Shown: positions 23,401 through 38,400, counted from the first letter of the stretch. The stretch is DNA of 64,000 nucleotides from Diadema setosum (GCF_964275005.1 NC_092693.1:28594173-28658172); one strand, 5' to 3'. Made by a program: numbers and translations. Notes: generated from the sequence alone by a model not told the origin.

Positions 23401-26400
23401 TCTATGGGAAATGTGTGTTGTAGCAAAATCAGCCCATCCTCAACAGGTTAAAGGGATTGTATAGTTTTGGTTGAGACTTAACTTCAGGTTTTTATTTTTT
23501 TTTTTTTTGTGAGATAGTGAAAAAGCCTCTTATGAAATATGAAAGAGCATGCAATTCCATGAGGATTTCAACATTTACTTGATGAAAATTGATTTTGAAA
23601 TGGCTGAGATATCCAAAACAGAGTGATCCTAATAAAGTGTGGGACCCGCATTTTATTACAGTCATTTTATTTTACTTTGTTTTTGGATGTTTCAGCTATT
23701 CCAAACCTGATTTTCATCAAATAAACTTTGAATTCCTCTTAAAATGGTATGCTCTGTACTATGTCATAAGTGTTTTCTTGGTATTTTGCAAAAAAAAAGT
23801 TAAAGCCCAATTTCCATCTCCACCAATACTGTACCATCCCTTTAATAAACCCTGTCACCCCTGACCTCTCAGAAAGCTCCCTTTGCTCAGCAGCCTCCTC
23901 CTCCACAGCTGTGCAGCGATCCTGGGTGGAGCGCAGCTCTGACTGCAGGCGGCGGGTGAGCTGCTCGTAGCGTACCACCTCAGTGACACGGCCACTCAGC
24001 TGCTCCTGGGTGGACTGGAGGCTACTCTCCATGATCATTAGCTTCTCCTCATGGTGAGCCAACTGGGTGGGCAGGGAAAGGGGTGGGGAAAGGGGTGGGG
24101 AAAGGGGCGGGGGAAGGGGGGAAGGGGCAGGGGGAAGGGGCGGGGAAGGGGCGGGGGAAGGGGCGGGGAAAAAGGGCGGGGATTAGATGGAGGCATGGCT
24201 ACATGTTTATTTTCTGTTATATGACAATCACTTGCTAGTGGAGGGTGCTATGAAGCTCAGTACATCATATGAATATTTTGATATATGTTACCAGTTGGCT
24301 ACAATGCACATATGACCTTAATCAGTCACAGCTGTTTACACATTGATACCTGTGTAAATAGTTCACATCATGAGTAAAATTATAGTACATTTCTTGGTTC
24401 CAGACGTGTCACAAAATCTCATGTGTGTACTCGGAAACCTAATCGGAAAACCTAATGATTTTGCACCATGCATGGAATCATACTTTAAGGCTTTGGTAAC
24501 ACATCAAATACACTCCCTCGAGTTGTCCTAGCACAGTACTAATGGCACTACTTTGGTTTGCCATGAAAGCTTTTGATTTTATTTGATTTCATATGATGTG
24601 ATTTCTGCATTCCTTTTTCATACTTGAGAATAAAACACAGAGTCAATCAAACAAAGTTATTGAGTAATACTTAAATCCAATAGAGGAAATACTTGAAAAC
24701 AGGTAAATAATTGAAATATATGTACAGCACTGTTTTTATGCCTCCGCCACGAAGTGGTGCCGGAGGCATTATGTTTTCGGGTTGTCCATCCGTCCGAACG
24801 TACGTCCGTATGTCCGTACGTCTGTACGTCCGTACGTCCGTCCGCTTTCGTTTACGCGATAACTTGAGTAATATTTACTGGAATTTTACCAAACTTGGTC
24901 CAAGTATGAAGTATGATGGGGCAATGATTTGATAAGATTTTGGGTGAAATCGGCTAAAGGTCAAAGGTCAAAGGTCAAGGTCAAATCATGAAATTGTATC
25001 CGTTTACGCGATAACTCAAGACAGTATGGAGCAAATTTCACCAAACTTTGTTGGAGGATGATGTATGATGGGACAATTACTTGATTAGTTTTTCAGTGAA
25101 ATCGGACAGAGGTCAAAGGTCAAAGATCAAGGTCAAATCCTAAAATTTATCTGTTTATGTGATAACTCAAAACTGGATGAAGCAGCTTTCACCAAACTTG
25201 GTCCAAGGATGATGTATGATGGGACAATTAGTTGAGTAGATTCTAGTGACATTGACAAGAGGTCAAAGGTCAAAGGGTCAAGGTCAAATGCTAAAAATGT
25301 TGCTATTTCCCCCATATCTATACAATGCCCGCAGTTATTTTCTTGAAACTTAGTGTAGACATGTACTACTGCGTAAGGATTCTCCACAGAGAGTTTCATG
25401 TCATAAGGTCAAAGGTCAAAAGGTCAAAGGTTAGGTGAAAATGTTGCAATATCACTTTTCTCGCAAATGGTTCAATGTATCTTCATGGAGCATGGTACAT
25501 ATGCATGTACTGACTGGCAGGGATTATCTAGGGAATTTAGGGGTTATGGGTCAATAGTCAGGGGTTCAAAGGTCAAGGTTAACTCCTCAAAATGTTACTA
25601 CTGTATTTCCCTCATACATGCATACTAGTATATGCAATGATTGCATTATTAGTTTTAAAAGTGTTTAATATATGTACATGTATTACTTGATGGAGATTTT
25701 CTTGGAAATTTCCAGCCAGAAGGTCAAAGGTCAAAGGTTAAGGGTCAAAGGTCAGGTTTGAATGAAAAAAAAAAATATTTTGTACTGTAATTACACTCTT
25801 TCTTCATACCTTGAAAATTATACTCAATGCATAAACTTATAATAAGGTCGGTCAGAAGTCGAGTAAAAATTTTCAATTCCCCAAATATGTGTACCTGCAC
25901 TCTTTAATAGACAATTATAGCAAACCCAGTTCGTGGAAAGTGAACATTCAAGATATTTCTGACAAACCTGTTATTTCGATATTTTGCCAGTTATGTGAAA
26001 CTGTCATCACACATTGTCAAGACATTGTACTATACACCTATTGGGAGAATCATGCATTATGGCGGAGGCATCAGTCGCCGTAGCGACATTTCTAGTTCTT
26101 GATAATACAAATTGAAGACGTGCAGGTGTCTTTCATTCATATCATAACTTTCATACACCTGCTATTCAAGAGACAAAGTAAGCAAATCCATGTGAAATAG
26201 AAAAGCAGGAGACCATTATCACAGGCAGATGCTTGATGATGTTAATGGCCTAAAAAGAATTGAATGGGACTCCAAACATACCTCCTGTGCACAGTCCTTA
26301 TACTGCTCCCTCGTGTCTCCTAGCTCCTCCTTGATGGAGTGAAGCTCTCCCTGCAGCTGGGCCTTCTCTGTGTCAGTCTTCATGTTGAGGCTCTCCAGCT

Positions 26401-29400
26401 TCTTGACGTCTTCGCTCAGGACACGGGTCTTCCCCTGCAGCTCATCCAACTAACAAACCAAGCAAGTATGGGTTCAAAGGTCACTTCTGGTAAAGTATAT
26501 GGGTACTGTAAAGTAAGAAATTTTCACATACATGAAACTTTCACAAATTTCACAAGCAGCCAAGATTTGTGAAAGTTAAATGCACACAAACATTTTTTTT
26601 TTTCAACACAATGCATTAAATGGCAGTAGCAATTTGTGAAAGTAAAGTTTCATGAGTGCAATTGTTTCTGGTTTTACAGTAATCTATTAGTAAACAAAAG
26701 ATGGGAGATGGTTAGGAAGCATGCAGCCTAATTGAAATTCTGATTTTTGTTACATGCCATTAATTCAGTGCATGCACTCCCATACACACATGCACATAAT
26801 TATTGCAAAAAAAAGCAAACCATGCAAGATCTTCATGTAGACATGCTCTCATCACCAACAAGTACCTGTTCATGTAAAAGTGAATGTGGTAGGGGCAACT
26901 TATGGAATAATTTGACCTTGACCTTGACATTTGACATTAAAATTTGACCTCTTCCCTTTGATAATTGGTTTACCTTCCACAATCTATAGTGACCAGCAGT
27001 CCAATCTAAGGAGATAGCATATGGACAGCTGCGTTTGGCCTTTCAACGACCGCAATATTTAAATTCCTGAGAGAATGACCCTACAGTAAGACAGCCTGGT
27101 CTTCATGTCACAATGTCAGGTCATTTGGGTCACTGACCTCTTCACTCCGCCTCTTGATGGTCTCCCTGGCCGATGTGAGGTCATTGGCCATCTTCTTGGC
27201 TGAGTCGCTCTTCTTCCTGAGTTCCTCCTGGAGCTGCCTGGAGGTGCGCTTAGACTCCTTGATGTCAAGCTGGAGCTTGCGGACAGCCTCTTCAAGCCTG
27301 TTCTCCTGTAGACCGAGGAGCAAGAGAAGATTTCATTTCGAGGATATGCACGGTGCTTAATGTGGTGTGCTGTAAAAGCTTTATGGTGCTTAATGTGGTA
27401 TACTGTTAAAGCTGTTACTCTCACAACGTCTTAGTTTTCTTGAATTTTGTGAATCACTGTTTGGCCGCGAATTTGACAACATGCACAAATATCACCACCT
27501 GATGCAACTAGCAGAGTGAATGGAAAGGCATCGGTGCACTTACGAATGTCTCGATGTAAATTGCGAAAACAACATCTCGAGAAAATGTGTGTGACCTCTT
27601 CATTCGCAAAAATATCTGTATGTGAAAATAACAGGTTTCATGTTATACGTGATGCCATAATTTGCCAGAAAAAAAATAATGAAATATTTAGAATTCTTCT
27701 TTTGGCTTTTCGCAAAAGGAACAGATGAAATGAAACCACACCTCCTGTTGGTGTTTGGAGGTGGCTTCCACAAGAGCTGTCTGTGCCTCCCTAAGGCTCT
27801 GCTGCTGAGCCTCACATTCCTTCTCCAGCCCGTTGCGCTGGTCCTTCACCAGGCCCAGCTCCGACGCCAAGTCCTCCACCTTGGACTGGAGGTCACCGAT
27901 CTCGTCCTCCTTGGACAGGACTCGATCCTCCGTCTGCTGCAGCCTCAGCTCCAGGTGCTTGGAGCTCTCATCCTTCTCCAAGACCTGGGAAGTTGTGAGA
28001 TGTTACATTTATTCTCCACCGAAACTAGCAATTCATGACTGGCACATCTGATTTTGCTGGGGATGTTATATAAGCCTGCCATAAATTATCATAAGTTTCA
28101 AACAATTTCCATGCACAGGCATACATAACAGCATTATTCATCTTGTTATAATTTTCTGGATAGATGAGCCACACAATCTTCCTGTGGTTACTATCATGCA
28201 GGGTAATGCTGAACCAAACGAAATGTACCCATAACAAAATTAGGCTGGGAAACAATAGGATTGATGATACAACACTTATGGCACAAAGGAACTCTCATCT
28301 TGAATCTACATATTTCTGTCAGAGGTTCTTCCAACATCGATATGACTGAACTTTCTGTCATAGAAACAGATTATTTCATACATACTTCAATTGCATGCCT
28401 TAATGCCAATACCAGGTTTCAGTGACACTAATTTCTACAGATCCATGACAAAATCTTGTTTTCAAAGCACCGCCTATCACAGTTCCTCTCAGCAACATAA
28501 GGGAAAAAGTGATAAAAGTTTTGTCTGTGCATTAGATGTGCTGAGATGCACTGAGACATATCCTTACCTGCTGGACACTGTGTCTGTGGGAGTCCTGGTA
28601 TGCCTGGAACTCTCCCTCTATCCTCCGTGAGTGTTCCTCATAGCGATTTAGCTAGGGAAGAAGCAAAGATGTTATTATTATTGCGGGTAACATACACATA
28701 TTTACGGCTTCAACCACTGCGAAAAGAGAATTCATCATTAAAGGGCCTAGATATGCCTCACTTGTATTCCTTTCCAACCATCATAATTTGACCTATTGTC
28801 TGACATCATGTTCGACTCATATTTTCACAAGTGCTTTATATGACTTTGAACCCTGGCACTTGACCTTTGACTCACAAACATAACAGACAGAATGTACATG
28901 TCTTAAATGATAAAAGCATATTCAAGATTCAAGGTCCTCTATTTCTTTTGTAAGTCTAATATGACATAAGAAAGCAGTTCAACAAAAGTTGTAGCAAACA
29001 GCTAACAGCACTCAAATACATTCACAATACATTAGAATAATACACATTTCGGTGTCACAGCAATGGCTTCATTTCTGTTTTCAGTATATGTTGGTCTTGC
29101 AGGATATGTACATATGTAAGGTGTACTTTCACCCGGTCACACCTCTTGTTGTTTCTCGTTCAACCTAGACTTCAAGCTCTCCACAGCATCCTCGGTGAGG
29201 GAGAGCTTCTCCCTGGTGCTGCGGAAGTCGGCCTGGACCCGCTTCAGCTCCTCGGTGATGGAGTCGATGACGATGTCGCCGTTGTGCTTCTCCGTCTGTG
29301 CCTCCCTCAGCTGCTGCTCCAGGTTGGCGATGTCCTTCTTCAGCTTCTCGCTTCCCTCCTCTCTCTGCTTCAGCTGAACCACGGAGAGAATGCAGAGTCA

Positions 29401-32400
29401 TCAAGGATTGATCCATTAATCCATTCATCCTTCTATCTATCTATCTATCTATCTACATTATCTTCTATCTTCTATCTTCTATCTATCTATCTATCTGTAT
29501 CTTTTATCTTCTATCTATCTATCTGTATCTATCTATCTATCTTCAATCTATCACTTCGAAATGTCCCTTTTCATGTAATAACTTCAATCTCATGTCCTTG
29601 TGTAATATCCTTCTCTAAAGACTTTGAACTGAATATATTCAGCAATATCAAAATATAATATACTGTAAAAGTGAATATTTTTGCGTGAGTAATTTTTTGT
29701 GCTTGGCTGGGTAAGATGAGTTTCGCGTGTTTATAATTCCATGGAATCAAAACATCAACTACAGAAACACATGGCATGCAAAAATATTTGTTTTTATTTT
29801 TCGTGCTAGGTTCTGGTTGCGCAAAATGCGTGAAAATTTCCAACACCGCGAAAATTTCCACTTTTACAACTTGATGCTCCATGAGCGGAATGGCAGACCT
29901 TGAATCTGAGTTCACTGAGCTGCTGCTCAGCCCTCTGCTCAGTGGCTGCAGCACTGTTCTCTGCCTTCTGTAGCTGAGCCACCAGGGAGGCGTGCCGGTC
30001 CTTGTAGTTGGCTAGCTCTGCCTGTAGCTCCTGCCGGGCGTACTCTGACCGCTGGAGTTGGTCTTGGAGCCCAGCTACCTCCTGCCTCGCGCCAGCCAGA
30101 ACTTCCTCTTGCTTCTCTGCTGTCCTGTTGCACTGGGCCACCTTGGTGGAATGAGATGGGTGACAAAGAGGGCAAACATTACATGTGAACATGTACATTT
30201 GTGTGTGTGTGTGAAGTGATAGGCTGCCAACATTTTGTTTTAATTTTCCATCTGACAAGATGGCTGGAAAACCCATATTTAGTTGCACTAGCTGGTCTTC
30301 CATGGGGCCCAGTTGTATGTATTTGGGGTGGATCACTTCCCTGGGTTATGCACCCTGCTATTTGCAATGAATGAATGAACCAGAATCTTTTACATACAAA
30401 GGTTGTGACTCTTTTAACACATTTTATGTCCTATCCAAGGGCCAGGTTTTTTGACTCTACTAAAGGGGACACACAACATTGCTTAGTAAGACTCACTTGA
30501 ATTCGATCTTGAGCCCAAACTCGAGCCATTCAATTAAAATACAAAGCTGACTGAGCCATCTCACTGCCTATTTATTCATCAAAATCGTGAGGGTTATACA
30601 GAGCCATTATAGGTAGACACTTGTCAGATTTTTCGGTAGATTTTAATAAGGATTTGAAGTGGATTCTGACAGACTGATAAAACTAAACATAGAAACCAGT
30701 GGCATACCATAATCTAAAGTAGATCTTAACTTTCAAGATGGACTTCCGACTTTTTGTGAACCCCCCCCCCTTTTATTATTCACACTGACACATACCTGGT
30801 CCATGGCTGATTTGTGCATCTGTTGAGTCCTGGCCAGGTCCTCCCTGAGTCCCTCCACAGTCTCCTGGTAGCGGGTCACCAGCCTGTCTCCCTCCCCAGC
30901 CTTACCCTCCGTCTCCTCCAGCTCCCTCTTCAGCCGGCCCAGCTCTGAGCTGGAGCTGCGGATCTCCGCTTCGTACTGCTTCTGCTGCGACTGCAGCATC
31001 CCTTCCAGCTCACGAATGCTGCTCTGGTGTGTGTAGCTCTGTGGATAATACATGTAAAACAATTTTTTTTTAAATTAATGATATGGAAGAAATCATCTCA
31101 GATATTATTGTTGCCCTGCCATTACCACTGACAGTCTGTTGACAATGCTAATAATTACATGAGGTTTTGCTTGCACCTCTTTCTGTACTTGACTCCTATG
31201 TCCTGTAGCTAGTTGTTAGTGAACCGAGATTACCAGGTATGTAATCTTCCAAAATCCCTGCTGTGACACTTTCTGTGGGACGATCGCAGTGTTTCATTTA
31301 AGAGGGCTGTCTCTTTGTAAATACAGTCAAGTTGTGAGATATTCATTTGAATGTTCAGAAAATAGCATGGCCATTAAGTGCATGGGCACATAAGAAGGTT
31401 GAAAGACATTGCACCTCACAGGCATATCATATTACTGACATGATAACAACACTCTCTGATACTGCTGTCACTCTATTTCCAATCCTAATGCCTCCAGCTC
31501 AGAGCCACTATGGCCCGAATTCACGAAGGTGGTACAAATGAAACCATGGTTTAAACCATGGACAAAAACCATGGAGCGCCAAGTGTCGCACGGAATATTT
31601 TGTTACGAACTTGGTCATTTTGTCGACAAAATGACCGTTTCGTTAACGAAATTATCATTTCGTAGACGAAATGTTCATTTAGTTACAAAATGTTGTCATT
31701 TCGTTACAAAATAATCATTTCATCGAAGAAGTGACTGATTTCGTAACGAAATATTCCATGCGACACTTGGCGCTCCATGGTTTTTGTCCATGGTTTAAAC
31801 CATGGTTTCATTTGTACCACCTTCGTGAATTCGGGCCTTTAGGTCTGCTGTGAATGTTATGCTATGTCACCATGGATTGAACATTGTGAGTGTGTTAAAT
31901 TCATTCACCACGCTGCCTTTTACCAAACATGAGGAATTAATGAGTGGTCTCCAATATAGGCCTACAATGCATACAAGGCTATGATATAGGAACAAGACAC
32001 ACATAACAGCATTGAGTGCTATCTCAGTGCCATCTCCGTGCTCATTAAAACAAATGAAATGAGCTTCACTTACCTCCTTCTTGGCAAAGTCTCTCTCTTC
32101 TTCCAGCTGCTTGATGAATTTGCTGTCTGAATTTATCTACAAAAGATTAAAATAATTAGCAAAGCAAATAATTAGTATACTTGGAAATTGCATAGCTATA
32201 GGAAACTTGTAAATATAATACTTGTATTCAAGAGTTACTTCTTGCATCACATACAAAGCTCTCTACCATCTAACCTTTACTACAAAGAGCTCAATCTGTA
32301 TCATAACCTATTCCAAACACTTTCTTTGACATCTTCGGGAGATGAAATGCTTGATAAAAGGAACATTATAGGATTGACCACCTAGTAAAGTGAAAAAGTT

Positions 32401-35400
32401 TATTTTTCATTGCATTCAGCATAAATACAAATGTTCAGATGTGAAGTCTAGCTAGGATTCACTAAACACCAATTGCCTAGGTCTTTATTCAATATGCAGT
32501 GCTAAAATCTTAATGACAACACTAATAATGTGGTCCTCTCTAACCGCAGTAGCTTCTTTTGTGCAAGCACTAGAGATTCAAGGGTCTGTCTGTTACTCCC
32601 AACCTCGTACTGAGGAGAACCCATTTCTACACCTAGGTGAAGAAGGTCATCTTGGTTAAGCCATCTTGTCATGGATATAAGCACTTGGTAGGATTTGAAC
32701 CTCAGGATCTTTGTTTTACAGTCCAGATTCTTATCCACTGTGCCACACCATACCGCACTGCCCTAACAAATCTTCTAATCAAAGACCCGGTAGTGTGGGG
32801 ATTCATCGGTGGCCTGATTCATTTGCTGCCCACCAGGGTACATTTGAAAACCACAAATAGTACCGGTCAGCAAATGTGTGCATCAAAGCATACAGTAATC
32901 AGTAATGATCCACTCCGGTCAAGATTCTTCGAATATATGTGATAAAGCGCTGCACACAATTTGTTACAGGGATTGTAAAATACATTGGAGCTGGGCCAGC
33001 CTTCCCTCTCCACGGTATCCCTACACTACTGGGTCTATAACTGGCCAGAAATCGAGTTACAGCCCGATGACTGTCCCCTCTGAGACTGTGATGGAAATTT
33101 CCATCTCTCTTCAATGTAAATTATCACGTAAACTTGTAATAGTTGCTGTTTGCCTTAATCACACATACCTTCCTTTCCTTATCTTCCAGCTCGTCATGCA
33201 CGTTGCGACATTCATTCTGAAGGTTTTTGACTTTTGACTGTAGCTGCTGGATGTCATCCTCTAATGACTTATTCTGTGCCATGGAAGATTGACGAGAAAT
33301 GGCAAATGAGATAATTACCGGTAAAATTTGCAGGAATGTATTGATATATTATATTCTTATATTACATATTATTATATTATTACTATTATTATCATTATAT
33401 TCTTATCAATTTCTATTTAGTTTTAAGCTCGAGTGCATTATTGACAGAGATGTTGCCACATTGTCATTCCTGAATACACACAAAAAAAGAGAAAATACCT
33501 GTAATGTCCAATGTAATATGAATAAACAATAAAATTGACCAGGATTAACACTACAAGTAAAGCATTTGTGCTATCTGATATTGGACAGAGAGGATTTCAT
33601 TTTCTCCCTCCCATCTTTTATGGGGGGGGGGGAGATATATATATATATATGGTTTTGGTATATGGATATCTTGATACATACAACTATAATTATATTACGA
33701 GGAATATGAAAGTGCAATTTTGAATCTATTGTATACATGTAATCATATGATTTATTCTGGCAATACATGTATGTGGAAAGAAATGAAGTGTAATTGTTAT
33801 ATAGATTCTGTTATGATATGATATAGTAAAATATAAATGCAACATTTGATGAATTATATTATGTTAGGTGCTTTTGGTGTTTAATAATGTCATTGATTTT
33901 TTTTCAATATTTTGGTAATTTTAGCTCGAGGGTTGGTGAAAAGTTTTGTAATTGCTGTGTAATAACGTCTCCTCATTTTTGTACACCCCTGCATATGTAT
34001 TTTTGTTGTTGTTGCTTAGATTAAGGTTTTTTTAATAAATATTCATAATCCAGAGTTTTAAAAGAAAGTGATTGTATTGAGTAGTTTTTTTTTTCTCCGT
34101 TGCTGTACTGTATACATGTATGTAAGTTTTTGTTGTTTTAGATTAACAGTTGTGTGATTTTTATGTATAATTTCTCAATATGTTTATTGTAAACACCTTC
34201 AAATGTTATTTGTGAAGCACTGTGATTTTTATCTATATTATACACACTGTACATGTACTCTGTAAACTGAATGTATTTCAGCCTTTGGGCTGCCAATTTC
34301 AGGAATAATAAACCTTATCAATTCAATTCAATTCATATAAATACAAATGTATACCATTGCTCATCCAAACTGACTAGAAGTAACTTTGGAGGCCTAAAGT
34401 ACATGTTTTTTCTTTTTCTTGATAGAGAATACACATTAATTTCATATTTCCATGATTTCTTTCATTTGGTGTCCTCGTACCTGCATTTGTTATTTCATTA
34501 TCATATTTCATTAAACCATGAATTTGAGCTTGTCAATTCTGCCATACAGACCAATTTGATTTGGAAACAATGCAATGTATGTTGCCCATAACTGGGGAGC
34601 TTCCAATATAAGAAGAAAAGATGATTCCATGGGTTATGCAAAGAGTCAGGTACATAGCTATGTCAGTGCATAAATTAACTAATGACAGCCCCCAAGTTAT
34701 GGCTGAAATAGACATCGACATAAAAATAATGCAGCATCCAATCTGAATTGGCCTTTTGGGTGTGATACTACATTTCAATACACAATTGTCCATGATAGAA
34801 ACCAGGGCAATGCCCATCTCACCTCCTCCATGCTGCCCTGGTACTGCTGCTGGACCGTGTCCAGCTCCGACTGGAGCCGGAGTAGGCCCTGGTCCCGGGA
34901 GGCCAGTTCCGCCTGGCAGGTCCTGTGCTTCTCCTGGCTGACGGACAGGTCCAGTTCCTGGCGCTGGACCCGCTCGGCTAGCTTCAGCAGCTCGTCAGCA
35001 TCGTGCCTGGCCTGGGTCACCAGCCGGCCCACTTCGGACTTGGTCAGTTCCAGCTGGTCTTCTACCCGCATCAACTGGTGGAGTCGGAGGACAACATGAT
35101 AGAAGCATACTTTGACTAATCATTAAACTTCAGCTTTAAGCTTTCCTTTGTGTCCATGCCCTCAGCTGCATCTTCCCTTTGCTTGTTTGATAACGTTCAC
35201 TGATTACCTAATAACCTAACCAGTGCCCCATTTCAGAAAAAGTTGTGATGATAGCAACTCTTGCTGGGATGGCAATTGTCATGGCAACAACAAGAATCCA
35301 GCTTCCTAATTTGCTGCTGCTAAAAGAAGTTGCTATTCCAGCAAGAGTTGCCATTCTAACACCTTTTATGAAAGGGTGAAACATAAAAAAACACATCTGA

Positions 35401-38400
35401 TGCTGAAGAATGCTAAGTCTAAAAGAGGAAAAGACATTCATGCATCTTGATAGAGAGTTGAGTTGTTCCCTGTAATGTTTCAAATACCACAGAATACACT
35501 TAGGTCTTGCAGAACTATCACAATGAGACAATCATGACTATTTTCTTGCTGTTTTGAAAATACAATTCACTGTCAGCCACAATAACCAACTGAATGTGAA
35601 CATCAAACTATAACTATTTATCGGAACACAGCTGGTAATCAGCTCACTATTATGCACTCTTCAAAAAGACCTATGATTCAAGATATACACATCCCATCTG
35701 AGTAGTTATGTCCTTGATTTCTTGTTATCATAGCTACAAATACAAAACACGAAATAATTACTGATTATTTATGTTAGTGAAGAGGAATTTGTCAATCAGT
35801 TGTATGCCACATACAACTAGTCAACAGTTCTGCAAAGTACCCCTGTAGCATCCAACCTACAATTGTTATGAATCTTTCACTATTACAGGGATGGTATAGT
35901 ATTGGTGGAGATGAGAGTTGGGCTTTTAACTTTTTGCAAGATACCAAGAAACCACTCATGAAATAATAATACAGAGGAAAACATTCTAAGACGAATTCAA
36001 AGTGTATTATGAAAATGGGCTTGAAATGGTTGAAATATCCAAAAACAAAGTGAAACAAAACAGTCCAATTAAAAGGTGGGTCCCAACTTTTATTAGGATC
36101 GATTTTTTTTTTATATCTTTTTTTCTACCAATTTTCATCAAATAAACTTTGGATTCCTCTTAGAAATACATGCTCTTTCAGATTTCATGAGGTTTCTCAT
36201 TATCTCAAAAAGTCATTGTCAAAAAGTCATCATCAAAAGATGTTAAAAACCTGAAGCTCCATCTCCATTGAAACTGTACCAATCCCATTCTTTTAACTAC
36301 AAGTCTTTCAATAACAGAGGATCGAGCTCGATCTCTCACCTCATCACAGCAGGAGGTGTACTGCTGCTGAGCCTCTGTCAGATCTGACTGGAGGCGGGCT
36401 ATCTCCTCCTCCTGGTGGGTCATCTGTAGGGGGAGAGAGACAGGGAGAGGGGCAGGGGGTGGGGGGGGGGGGGGCAGTGTGCCAGGCCAAGCCATGCCAT
36501 GCCATGCAGGGAGGAAAGGCAAACCAAGTGAATCAACAAGGAGCATCAACAACAACAACAATAGCATGCTTTACACTATACACAACACAGTGTGCACTAT
36601 CATTATACGTTGTAGGTTGGGCAGGTTTTTAATCCAACAATTCCTGGAGACACTTTGTGTGAGAAATCATAATGGCACCCTTGAATTTCACTGCATAGTT
36701 TGATATTACAAAACAAGAAAGTTGGAGCAGATTATGTTCATAAGATCTGGTCAAACTTTAAAAGACATCACCATGGGTAATAAAAATCTATTAAATCTGA
36801 GAGAGAAGCATAAACTTTAATCTACTAAAATGTGGTGTTACTATTAGAATCAGTAATAACCACTGAGTTGCAGTTAAGAGGTTTTTAGAATTCTGCGACA
36901 GAACATGTATGATCAACTTGATATTACTTTACCTTATTAGACAATAATGATTATAGCAAGCAATGAAAAAAAGAAAAAGAAAAAAGCACTGGTCAACCCA
37001 ATAAAATGTCATCCGGGAGACACCAGACCTGATGAGTTAGACAACATGGGTATGGACAAACCATTCATGCACACCTTATAAAACTGAGTTGTACAAAAAT
37101 CTCTCTGAAGATCTACAGTCGTGACATAAACACCAAACCTGAATACACTACAGTTGTTGTGCTTAGACAAAATACAGAATCTAAACATTCATGCCGAATC
37201 TATGATATTTCGACAGTGATTTCTTACTCTCCACAGAGTACTGAAAAGCCTGGTAAAACTTAAACACCACCAAATGAAGTGAAAGGCACTGTTGAAAATA
37301 GTGCTCTGAATATTCAGTGCTTGAAATTATGGAAGTGAGACAGGCTATATTATGTGGTCAATCATTTCTTCAAGTATGAGTGACTGTCTATATACCAGGG
37401 GGTATTAGTGAATACCAGTGATCAAAAGAAAGCAGTACACATTAACGCAAGCAGTGAAGCAATCAGCTGATATTTTGATAGAAGTGCTTAAAAGAATCCT
37501 AACACTGCTATACCAGCTTGGCATATTCACTCTTAGACCTTTTTACAAGAGAAGTTTTTAACATTACATCATTAACAAAATGTAAAGATCATACCACAGA
37601 TAATTTCTAAATGAGATCAGTATGTCTCACAGGACCTAATAAATACACGCACACCCCTAAACAGGTAAGACAAACATACATCATCAAAACATAAGTATAT
37701 ACACACACAATCACACATACACATGTACACACACACTCCTACTCAAGCACAATGTACATACATGTATGCATTGGTAACTGAGGACCCAAAGCTAAAAACT
37801 TTACACATCACCCCAACACCATCAAACTAGTACATTTACATCCCGGACTCTACCATCATAATTACTTGTAGATCAATTTTAGTGACAATGCCCAGTTCAG
37901 TTATGTCCTGTTCCTATTAAACATACCAGAAGAGTTACACCAAATTTACAAAAAGTTTATCTTCTACAGAGCCAATCGGCCAACTGTGATTCAAAATGGA
38001 TTGTCCTGTTTCCTTTATAATGAGCCAATTATACATTTGTTTTGGGGCCACCAAAATCTGAAATTGAAAGATATCGGTGACCCAAATGGGCCACCACAAA
38101 AAAATCTTGTAGTGTTGAGCTCTGTATTATGCTTGCTGTTCAAGGCACATGCATGCAGACAAAATCAATACTAATCCCATGCTGGAACCACTTAAATGCT
38201 GCATATAGCTGACAGGCATTGTCTTAACATGTGTCATATCTTTGATCAAGCTGTGGTTGCATTAATTCTTGTGTACATGTGAGGATGTTGATTATAACAT
38301 GAAACTTTCTAAAGTACAATAAGCATTTCTGAAAATCAAACTACACCCCAAAACTTGTGCAGTTGAACTGCAAGGACTCAGAAGTCCTTGAGCACCAAAC

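Noticed and set aside
15393..35099. Plus-strand frames opposite coiled-coil exons (for example 18463-18762, 29146-29658, 34830-35099), rich in Leu or Ser
   Set aside because: Mirror translations of real minus-strand exons.
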